Assembly (NCBI GenBank): GCA_937927625.1
Contig: CALBSD010000093.1
Span: forward strand, 1-20,059
DNA from: an uncultured Actinomycetes bacterium
Lineage (GTDB): Bacteria > Actinomycetota > Acidimicrobiia > Acidimicrobiales > Ilumatobacteraceae
Length of the DNA stretch: 20,059 nucleotides
Reading direction: 5' to 3'
In this document: one piece after another, positions 14,425-20,059 of the stretch
How positions within the stretch are numbered: position 1 is the first letter of the stretch
How the letters are laid out: every line of letters starts with the position of its first letter
The notes under the pieces: model-generated
Databases searched by the model: none
What the model was told of the DNA's origin: nothing
The model's input: only the letters and a program-made list of their open reading frames with translations
Program-made: the position numbers and the translations under genes

Positions 14425-15024
14425 ATGGAGCTGTCCCATCTCCTCACAATGGACGGCGTCTCAGAACACTCTGAGTTGCGATCGACCTTTGGGTTCATGG
14501 CCTTTCATGGCGGGGCGCTCGAGGAGATGACCGACATCGTTGCATCTCGTGCCGCAGAGCGAGCCGGGGCTTCGTATTACGGCATTCAGTTGCCTGACAA
14601 TCTTGAGTGGCACATTCCCTCACACAAAGTCACTGCAGACCAATCGCCTGCATTGAATGAGTTTCTGAATCACGTCAACATCGTGATCACCGTGCACGGC
14701 TTTGGACGCGCCGGATTCTTTACATCGTTACTTCTTGGTGGTCGTAACCGTCGCCTCGCTGGGCATCTTTCAGAGTCACTGCAACGGCACCTTCCTGCGT
14801 ATCGCATTCTCGATGACCTTGATGACATTCCGCAGAACCTGCGTGGTTTACATCAGGACAATCCGGTCAATGCTGTTGAACATGCAGGTGTGCAATTAGA
14901 ACTTCCACCACGCGTGCGGGGCTCAAGTCCGCTGTGGTGGGACTGGGAAGGTCCAGGACTCACACCTCATACAGAGTCACTCATTGATGCATTGGTGGAA
15001 TGCGCCACCACCTGGCAGAACTAG
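14425..15024 (+). CDS. Poly-gamma-glutamate hydrolase-type (DUF867) protein
   Basis: A 199-residue protein resembling phage and Bacillus poly-gamma-glutamate hydrolases, zinc enzymes with a carboxypeptidase-like fold that cleave gamma-glutamyl bonds. Matching features are AFHGGALEEMTDIVA (26-40; H28 and E33/E34), VITVHGFG (87-94; H91), LLLGGRNRRL (102-111), and LPPRVRG near the C terminus. No signal peptide is seen, so it probably acts in the cytosol, unlike a secreted enzyme. The ATG directly follows the ccdA TAG with no gap. Substrate is unknown; a gamma-glutamyl or peptide amide is the likely class. Zinc binding is inferred. Confidence 0.7.
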   Translation: MELSHLLTMDGVSEHSELRSTFGFMAFHGGALEEMTDIVASRAAERAGASYYGIQLPDNLEWHIPSHKVTADQSPALNEFLNHVNIVITVHGFGRAGFFTSLLLGGRNRRLAGHLSESLQRHLPAYRILDDLDDIPQNLRGLHQDNPVNAVEHAGVQLELPPRVRGSSPLWWDWEGPGLTPHTESLIDALVECATTWQN

Positions 15025-15696
15025 TTATTCCGGAATAGAAACGTCGGGAATGCTGATGGGCATCGGACGCAAAAGCTTCTGAACAAATTCAACCTCAATG
15101 CCTTCTGCTGCAATCTGCTCAGCAGAACGGCGACCGGCAACAGAACGGAAGACATCGAATTCTGAAGCTGTCCATTGATCGATCTTCTCAACATCAAGAT
15201 CGCCACGAGATTCTGCGGCATGCTTCATAAATCGCACACCCACACTCACCGAGAGTGAATCGCGAGCACCTGGCTGACCCACTGCATGTCGTACATCGTG
15301 TTCATGCGATGCAACGTCAAAAACCAATTGAGTCATCGCTGCTTTTGGAATCATCGGAAGAACTGTGAGGAACTGCTCACTGTTCTTCTCCCATGCATCG
15401 GCCAAATCTTTTAATGAATCACCACGATGATTTTCCACTTGACGCTGAGTCCACGCATCGGAAGCAACGCCATCGAGATCGCCTGACAAAATCGCCTCGG
15501 GCACACCCACCATGTGCGACACCGTTTCTTGGACGGTCCAATCAGGACAATGTGGAACGACGATGCTTGCGGCCTCTTCTGGCAATGAGCGAAGAAAAGC
15601 AATCATTCGGTCACGCAGTTCAACATATGCATTGACCACTTCCTCCGTTGACGGGAGGTACGACATGGAGCCATCTGAGGAAGAAACGTACGACAT
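15025..15696 (-). CDS. Mycothiol-dependent maleylpyruvate isomerase-type protein
   Basis: A 223-residue protein of the DinB-like/MDMPI family (TIGR03083-type), found chiefly in actinobacteria and often tied to mycothiol. The N-terminal part has CPDWTVQETVSHMVGVPEA with a metal-ligand histidine. The second motif reads VFDVASHEHDVRHAVGQPGA, an H-E-x-D-V-R pattern. A C-terminal region resembling the sterol-carrier-like half follows. Substrate is not known and most homologues are unassigned. An AAGGAG (15702-15707) lies 5 nt before the ATG at 15696. A second ATG 10 codons in (15666) repeats the same opening MSY. Third gene of the serS-pdxH-MDMPI run, with 9 nt after pdxH. Confidence 0.8.
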   Translation of the reverse strand: MSYVSSSDGSMSYLPSTEEVVNAYVELRDRMIAFLRSLPEEAASIVVPHCPDWTVQETVSHMVGVPEAILSGDLDGVASDAWTQRQVENHRGDSLKDLADAWEKNSEQFLTVLPMIPKAAMTQLVFDVASHEHDVRHAVGQPGARDSLSVSVGVRFMKHAAESRGDLDVEKIDQWTASEFDVFRSVAGRRSAEQIAAEGIEVEFVQKLLRPMPISIPDVSIPE

Positions 15697-15700
15697 GGAG
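15658..15700. repeat. 13-bp direct repeat over the start codon of the MDMPI-type gene
   Basis: GTACGACATGGAG (plus strand) occurs at 15658-15670 and 15688-15700, 30 bases apart. On the minus strand it carries CTCCATGTCGTAC, so each copy contains an in-frame ATG and MSY. The result is a duplicated start and a 10-residue N-terminal repeat (SMSY). Only the first copy has AAGGAG upstream. Confidence 0.7.
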
Positions 15701-15701
15701 T

Positions 15702-15707
15702 CTCCTT
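15702..15707 (-). promoter_or_regulatory. Ribosome binding site of the MDMPI-type gene
   Basis: AAGGAG on the minus strand, 5 nt before the ATG at 15696 and overlapping the pdxH stop codon (TAAGGAG). It decides the first of two repeated ATGs and shows coupled translation after pdxH. Confidence 0.7.
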
Positions 15708-16341
15708 ACGGGGCAAGACGCTCGACGCGCCAGACAATTCCGTGACGGGTGTAACGGAAACGATCATGTAAACGGCTGGGTCGACCCTGCCAGAACTCTG
15801 CACTGTCGATGGACAACACATACCCACCCCAATGCGGTGGGCGCGGAACATCAATGCCTTCGAACTTCTCAGTGAACTCTTCCACCAGATCATTCAGCTG
15901 ATCACGATTACCGATCACTTCTGATTGTGGCGAGGCCCATGCACCAATTTGAGAGGAGCGAGGTCGGGATGCGAAATATGCATCGCTCACTTCATCGGTC
16001 GCCAACGAAATGGTTCCACGAATACGCGCAGAACGATGGAGTTGTAACCAAGCAAATGTTGCCGATGCCTCGGGATGTTCTGCAATTTGAACACCCTTTG
16101 CGCTCTCACGGTTCGTGAAGAACGTGATGCCATTCATTGCAATGTCACGCGCCAATACAACGCGTGCATCAGGGAATCCATCGGATGCGATTGTTGAAAT
16201 CACCATTGCATTGGGTTCAGCCGCACCTGCTTCTTCTGCCTGGTGATACCAGAGGTTCAGCTGGTCAATTGGGTTGGCAAGAAGATCATCAATCTCAAGA
16301 CCAGCGGTCTCATATTGAATACGGCGATCTGCCAAACCCAT
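15706..16341 (-). CDS. pdxH: Pyridoxamine/pyridoxine 5'-phosphate oxidase
   Basis: A 211-residue FMN enzyme that oxidises pyridoxine or pyridoxamine 5'-phosphate to pyridoxal phosphate, the last step of vitamin B6 cofactor supply. Landmarks are DARVVLARDI (FMN-phosphate side), GITFFTNRESAKG, ATFAWLQLHRSARIRG (flavin binding), the ASRPRSSQIGAWASPQS segment and the C-terminal RPSRLHDRFRYTR run. Length matches the family. The ATG at 16341 lies 3 nt downstream of the serS stop, and a weak AAAGG sits 8 nt upstream. This implies cotranscription with serS. Confidence in identity is high. Confidence 0.96.
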   Translation of the reverse strand: MGLADRRIQYETAGLEIDDLLANPIDQLNLWYHQAEEAGAAEPNAMVISTIASDGFPDARVVLARDIAMNGITFFTNRESAKGVQIAEHPEASATFAWLQLHRSARIRGTISLATDEVSDAYFASRPRSSQIGAWASPQSEVIGNRDQLNDLVEEFTEKFEGIDVPRPPHWGGYVLSIDSAEFWQGRPSRLHDRFRYTRHGIVWRVERLAP

Positions 16342-16344
16342 TGG

Positions 16345-17640
16345 TTATGCCTTTGGCGTGATGTGCGTTGCGCCGCGCATGTATGGCAGCAACACATCAG
16401 GAATCTTCACGCTGCCATCGGCTTGACGGAAGTTCTCACAAATAGCGGCCCACACACGTGGCACTGCAAGCGCAGAACCATTGAGCGTGTTCGCCACTTC
16501 GGTTCCCTTTTGGCCGGTGCGCTTGAAACGAATATCTCCACGACGTGCTTGATAATCAGCAAACCAAGAAACGCTGCTGACCTCGAGCCAGTTGTCGCAA
16601 CCGGGCGCGTACACCTCAATGTCGAAACTGCGGTGATGACTGCCGCCCATGTCTCCCGTACAGATTTCGATAATGCGGTACGGCAAACCAAGGCCCGCAA
16701 TCAAATGCTCTGCACGATCACGAAGTTCAATCAGCAACTCAGGCGATTGTTCTGGAGTTGCCAAAGCAAGAATTTCAACCTTGTCGAATTCGTGTGCACG
16801 CAACATGCCGCGCGTATCACGACCAGCAGAGCCTGCTTCGCGGCGGTAGCAACTGCTGTACGCCATGAATCGCGCAGGTAAATCTGCTTCCTCAATCACT
16901 TCGCCTGCATACAACGAAGTCAGCGGTACTTCTGCAGTGGGAATCGCCCACAAATCATCGCGTTCAATTGCATACGCATCGTCGGCAAACTTTGGCAACT
17001 GACCAGTTGCAGTCAACGTTGCAGTCGTGACCAACGATGGCGGACGAATCTCTTCAAACGCATCTGCGTTCATGTCGAGTGCGTACTGACACAGAGCGCG
17101 AGACAGCGTGGCACCAAGGCCGCGCTGCATCGTGAACATTGCGCCAGAAATTTTTGTTGCACGCTCGTTATCAAGAATTCCTAATTCACGAGCAGTGTCC
17201 CAGTGCGCAACGCGCTGATGATCAGCAAACGATGCAGGCATGTTGATGGGGCCCTTGATGACGGGGTTGTCTTCATCGCTAGAACCATCAGGTGCATCAG
17301 GATGCGGCAAGTTTGGAATGCGCAACATCACTTGCAGCAAGGTTTCCTGCAATGCCTCGGTCTCACCCTGCAACACACGTTCACGCTCACCGAGAGAGCG
17401 GCTGCGCTCCATGAGTTCTTCGGCTTCTTCGTTCTTCTTGTCACGACGCAACATGCCCACTTGCTTGGACAAGTCATTCACCTCTGCACGAATGGCATCA
17501 CGCTCAACAGTGATCTCACGAACACGGGAGTCAAGAGCCACCGCCTCATCGACCTGGGCAAGGAGTTCTGGCTTGCCACGGCGAGCCAGGGCCTCTCTCA
17601 CAACATCAACATTGGTGCGCAGCAGGCGAACATCAATCAC
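16345..17640 (-). CDS. serS: Serine--tRNA ligase
   Basis: A 431-residue class II aminoacyl-tRNA synthetase that charges tRNA-Ser. The long N-terminal coiled coil that grips the tRNA variable arm spans about residues 25-100 (VDEAVALDSRVREITVERD onward). Motif 2 is visible as SCYRREAGSAGRDTRGMLRA. The CTGDMGGSHHRSFDIEVYAP and EVSSVSWFADYQARR blocks and motif 3 (ANTLNGSALAVPRVWAAICE) follow. The expected MIDVRLLR opening fixes the GTG at 17640 as the start. An in-frame extension of over 1 kb upstream runs antisense to the ABC ATPase and is not part of the gene. The GTG has a TAGCCT box 7 nt upstream and no Shine-Dalgarno. Confidence 0.97.
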   Translation of the reverse strand: MIDVRLLRTNVDVVREALARRGKPELLAQVDEAVALDSRVREITVERDAIRAEVNDLSKQVGMLRRDKKNEEAEELMERSRSLGERERVLQGETEALQETLLQVMLRIPNLPHPDAPDGSSDEDNPVIKGPINMPASFADHQRVAHWDTARELGILDNERATKISGAMFTMQRGLGATLSRALCQYALDMNADAFEEIRPPSLVTTATLTATGQLPKFADDAYAIERDDLWAIPTAEVPLTSLYAGEVIEEADLPARFMAYSSCYRREAGSAGRDTRGMLRAHEFDKVEILALATPEQSPELLIELRDRAEHLIAGLGLPYRIIEICTGDMGGSHHRSFDIEVYAPGCDNWLEVSSVSWFADYQARRGDIRFKRTGQKGTEVANTLNGSALAVPRVWAAICENFRQADGSVKIPDVLLPYMRGATHITPKA

Positions 17641-17647
17641 AGAAATG

Positions 17648-17653
17648 AGGCTA
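17648..17653 (-). promoter_or_regulatory. Putative -10 box, leaderless start of serS
   Basis: TAGCCT on the minus strand, 7 nt (catttct) upstream of the GTG at 17640. It fits TANNNT and would place the transcript start at the codon. The 66-nt gap to the divergent ABC gene must hold both promoters. Confidence 0.55.
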
Positions 17654-17694
17654 CCTGCCTGCCAATGACGGGGTCGGGGTGAATACATCAGGCG

Positions 17695-17700
17695 TAATGT
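17695..17700 (+). promoter_or_regulatory. Putative -10 box, leaderless start of the ABC ATPase gene
   Basis: TAATGT, 6 nt (ggagac) upstream of the GTG at 17707. The GGAG is too close to the start to act as a normal Shine-Dalgarno. No clear -35 hexamer was found at the usual distance. Confidence 0.55.
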
Positions 17701-17706
17701 GGAGAC

Positions 17707-18603
17707 GTGTCCGTCGTCGTTGAAAACCTCACTGTTCGTTACGGAAACCTGACGGCTGTCAACGATGTCTCCTTCGAAGCGCCAACTGGCGCAGTGACAG
17801 TCGTCCTTGGCCCCAATGGCGCCGGCAAGACCAGCACGATTGAGGTCTGCGAAGGTTTCCGCACCCCGGCCCACGGAACTATCCGGGTCCTGGGCCTCGA
17901 CCCTGCCACCCAACGCGCAGAACTCACTCGCCGGATGGGCGTGATGCTGCAGGGCGGCGGCGTGTACCCCAGCGCACGCGTTGGTGACGTTGTACGCCAT
18001 TTCTGCGCCCTCTACGGCAAGAAGGTCGACCCCATTGCCCTGATTGAGCAGGTGGGGCTCTCGGAACGGGCAAAAAACACCTGGCGCCGCCTCTCTGGTG
18101 GTGAGCAGCAGCGTGTCTCCCTCGCTCTCGCACTGGCAGCAGACCCAGAAGTGGTCTTCCTCGATGAACCCACTTCGGGCGTTGACATCGATGGTCGCGA
18201 CACCATCCGCGACATCATTGCCGCACTGGCCGCGCGTGGCACCACCGTTGTTCTGGCATCCCACGACATGGCTGAGGCCGAACGAGTCGCCAGCCATGCG
18301 GTCCTCTTCCAAGAAGGTCGCGTCATTGCCCAAGGCGCCATCAGTGAACTCACTGGCGTGCGGAAGCGATTCCGTTTCACGTCCGTTGATTCCATTGACA
18401 CCACTGCATTGGCGGGTGCTGCTGGAAGCCCCGCACATCACATGGGTGAAGGCGTATACGAAGTTGCTGCCGAGTCGTCTCCCCGCCTCGTTGGACGCGT
18501 GACTCAATGGCTGGCAGAACAAGGTCTTCCATTGATCAGCATCGACATGGGACAAGAGTCTCTCGAAGATGCATATCGACGAATGACGGGTGGTCGCCGA
18601 TGA
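17707..18603 (+). CDS. ABC transporter ATP-binding protein
   Basis: A 298-residue ABC ATPase of the exporter (drug/ABC-2) type. Walker A is GPNGAGKT (35-42), the Q-loop is LQGGGVYP (Q82), the signature is LSGGEQQR (129-136), Walker B is VVFLDEPTSGVD (149-160), and the switch histidine is H186 (ASHDM). The C-terminal domain (about 205-298) is the extra module common in such exporters. Its first two-thirds are GC-richer than its end. The ATPase is expected to pair with the adjacent permease: its TGA overlaps the permease ATG by 4 nt (ATGA). The cargo is unknown, possibly a lipid, drug or peptide. GTG start is chosen since MSVVVENLTV is the normal family opening. Confidence 0.95.
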   Translation: MSVVVENLTVRYGNLTAVNDVSFEAPTGAVTVVLGPNGAGKTSTIEVCEGFRTPAHGTIRVLGLDPATQRAELTRRMGVMLQGGGVYPSARVGDVVRHFCALYGKKVDPIALIEQVGLSERAKNTWRRLSGGEQQRVSLALALAADPEVVFLDEPTSGVDIDGRDTIRDIIAALAARGTTVVLASHDMAEAERVASHAVLFQEGRVIAQGAISELTGVRKRFRFTSVDSIDTTALAGAAGSPAHHMGEGVYEVAAESSPRLVGRVTQWLAEQGLPLISIDMGQESLEDAYRRMTGGRR

Positions 18604-19322
18604 AGCGCATCTTCTTACAACTGCGCGCAGAACTGATGTTGATTGCACGCAATGGTGAACAACTTCTTCTCACGCTCGTCATCCCCGTCATTCTTCTCAG
18701 CTTCTTTGGCTCGGTTGACGTGTTGCCCAGCGGTGACTCTGACCCATTGAATTTTCTTGTGCCTGGCATCCTTGCTGTTGCGATCATGAGTACGTCGATG
18801 GTGAGTCTCGGAATTGCCACCGGGTTTGAACGTTCGTATCTCGTGTTGAAGCGTCTTGGCGCGACACCGCTCTCACGTCTGCAACTGGTCATTGCAAAGA
18901 TCATTTCTGTCTTCGTGGTGGAGCTAGTGCAAGCAGCGATTCTTCTTCCTATTGGAATTGCACTCGGTTGGCGTCCACACGGCAACACATGGCCGCTTGC
19001 AGTTGCGGTGGTATTCCTCGGAACATCTTCCTTTGCTGGTGTTGGATTACTGCTTGCAGGTCGTCTTCGCGCCGAAATCAACTTGGCAGCTCAAAACGGC
19101 CTGTATTTGTTGCTTCTTTTGCTGGGTGGAATGATCATCCCCCGTGACTCACTGCCTGGATTCCTCAGCAATGCTGCATCGGTCTTGCCATCAACAGCAC
19201 TTGCAGATTTGTTACGAGCAACGCTGAATGGCTCAGGCGCTCTCGCAACACCATTCATTGTTCTTGCTGCATGGGGTGTTCTCGCACCAGCTATTGCGGC
19301 CAAGCGTTTCCGCTGGAGCTAG
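18600..19322 (+). CDS. ABC-2 type transporter permease
   Basis: A 240-residue integral membrane protein with about six transmembrane segments, typical of ABC-2 exporter permeases. Visible hydrophobic segments include LLLTLVIPVILLSFFGSV, FLVPGILAVAIMSTSMVSLG, VFVVELVQAAILLPIGIALG, LAVAVVFLGTSSFAGVGLLL and LYLLLLLLGGMIIP. The FERSYLVLKRLGATPLSR loop and the SVLPSTALADLLRATL element are usual for the family. It overlaps the ATPase by 4 nt, forming a two-gene exporter. It ends 0 nt from the stop of the convergent ctaG. Substrate is unknown. Confidence 0.9.
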   Translation: MKRIFLQLRAELMLIARNGEQLLLTLVIPVILLSFFGSVDVLPSGDSDPLNFLVPGILAVAIMSTSMVSLGIATGFERSYLVLKRLGATPLSRLQLVIAKIISVFVVELVQAAILLPIGIALGWRPHGNTWPLAVAVVFLGTSSFAGVGLLLAGRLRAEINLAAQNGLYLLLLLLGGMIIPRDSLPGFLSNAASVLPSTALADLLRATLNGSGALATPFIVLAAWGVLAPAIAAKRFRWS

Positions 19323-19329
19323 TTAGCTC
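19316..19329. repeat. Perfect 14-bp inverted repeat across two abutting stop codons
   Basis: GAGCTA-GT-TAGCTC spans the TAG of the permease (19320-19322) and the TAA of the convergent ctaG (complement of 19323-19325). There is no U-run. It may be a short bidirectional pausing or barrier element, or simply follow from facing stop codons. Confidence 0.45.
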
Positions 19330-20059
19330 TCATCGTCTGCGGGGCGGGTTCTTTCGAACGCTGCTTCCACTTCGGAATACATCAAGGGTGCTTCCGTACC
19401 AACAACTTCGATGTCGGGCATCTTGTCGTCATGCGTATAGGCCTGTTCCTTATAGAACGAGCCCATGAATCGCTTGAAAAAGATGTAGATAATGATGCCC
19501 CACATAATTGTGGAGCCACCAAGCTTCATGATGCCACCAGCAGCCTGCTGGTCGCTCAAAACATTGATGCCTCCAACACGAACAAGTGTGTTGTAGTGCT
19601 TGTACACCGGACCTTCAGCAAACGTCAGCCAGCCTGCGGGAATCGTGGGAATCAATGAGGTGCCGAACAGATAAATCATCTTGGCGCCGTCGGACATTCG
19701 CCATTCACGGATGGGTCCACACACTGAAGTCCAGAACATCAGTGATGTCGTCACGATGAGAACATGTAACGAATAATGCAGCGGCCCACCTGCAGCACTG
19801 CGATTCACAATCTGCGGAATGTGAGTAATCATCAAAGTGGTGTTGTACACAATCACTCCGACAACAGGGCGTGTCAGGAAACGGACGACTTTGTAGGTGC
19901 GACCATTTCCAATGAGCAATCGGAACAACCATTCCGGTGTTGCCAGAAGTGCAAGCGGTGGAACGATGTACACCAGCACCATGTGCTGCACCATGTGTAC
20001 CGAATAGAGGTATTCCTCTGCGATGTCATGCATCGGCCAATCGCTGGCCAACCACAACA
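19323..20059 (-). CDS. ctaG: Cytochrome c oxidase assembly protein, CtaG family (5' end missing)
   Basis: At least 244 residues of a Caa3/CtaG-type membrane protein; the frame is still open at the right edge, so the N terminus is outside the window. The SDWPMHDIAEEYLYSVHMVQ segment, with its HMVQHMVL repeat, and several hydrophobic segments (VLVYIVPPLALLATP, GVIVYNTTLMITHIP, LHVLIVTTSLMFWT, TIMWGIIIYIFFKRF) fit the family. A cytosolic acidic tail ends the protein (ADDES). The family aids copper or heme insertion in cytochrome c oxidase. The stop abuts the permease stop with no gap. The TTG at 20057 is probably an internal leucine. Confidence 0.9.
   Translation of the reverse strand, partial: LWLASDWPMHDIAEEYLYSVHMVQHMVLVYIVPPLALLATPEWLFRLLIGNGRTYKVVRFLTRPVVGVIVYNTTLMITHIPQIVNRSAAGGPLHYSLHVLIVTTSLMFWTSVCGPIREWRMSDGAKMIYLFGTSLIPTIPAGWLTFAEGPVYKHYNTLVRVGGINVLSDQQAAGGIMKLGGSTIMWGIIIYIFFKRFMGSFYKEQAYTHDDKMPDIEVVGTEAPLMYSEVEAAFERTRPADDES

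Noticed and set aside
17203..17682. 159-codon plus-strand frame opposite serS
   Set aside because: No domain or ribosome binding site; a shadow of the serS gene.
17641..18648. In-frame upstream extension of serS to 18648 as part of the synthetase
   Set aside because: The extension is antisense to the well-supported ABC ATPase, has no known domain, and serS proteins start at MIDVRLL.
1..20059. CRISPR, tRNA, rRNA, insertion sequence or riboswitch
   Set aside because: No repeat-spacer pattern, cloverleaf, transposase motif or conserved riboswitch core was recognised by eye; covariance-model search would be decisive for small RNAs.

Overview
The window looks like a gene-dense actinobacterial chromosome segment of moderate GC. 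It has a WhiB-type Fe-S regulator, a mycothiol-type (DinB/MDMPI-fold) protein, an F420-type luciferase-like oxidoreductase, an actinobacterial-style oligoribonuclease, frequent GTG starts, and many CoA-thioester enzymes. The mix of lipid/CoA catabolism genes, compact spacing and modest GC would fit an aquatic Acidimicrobiia-like lineage; that placement is inference. No tRNA or rRNA genes, insertion sequences, phage genes or CRISPR arrays were seen, and no stretch over 300 bases lacks a gene.

Layout: the 3' end of pantothenate kinase (coaA) converges on rmuC (minus). Minus-strand genes follow: an HTH regulator, a small thiamine-binding-type protein and a NUDIX hydrolase. From 2834 on the plus strand run an M20 amidohydrolase, an acyl-CoA dehydrogenase and a probable hotdog-fold protein, nearly without gaps, then an F420-type oxidoreductase and dut. 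These face a minus operon of enoyl-CoA hydratase and CaiB/BaiF CoA-transferase. Divergent from it are orn and a metallo-beta-lactamase-fold hydrolase, which converge on an acyl-ACP thioesterase. Next come a 58-codon membrane-type small gene with its own terminator, whiB, and a tlpA-ccdA-PGA-hydrolase run. These face the minus operon serS-pdxH-MDMPI. Divergent from serS is an ABC exporter pair (ATPase and permease), which abuts a partial ctaG at the right edge.

Two architectural features stand out. First, at least seven first-of-operon start codons (ATG or GTG) lie exactly 6-7 nt downstream of a TANNNT box, which is the layout expected for leaderless transcripts. Second, all five convergent gene pairs meet with -4 to +3 nt between stop codons, leaving no room for conventional terminators. 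The only clear intrinsic terminator follows the small gene at 12353-12529, and this supports that gene being real.

Functionally the window mixes housekeeping (coaA, dut, orn, serS, pdxH, rmuC) with acyl-CoA chemistry (dehydrogenase, hydratase, CoA-transferase, thioesterase) and an extracytoplasmic thiol-redox module (TlpA/CcdA) next to whiB. The cytochrome oxidase assembly gene ctaG lies nearby.
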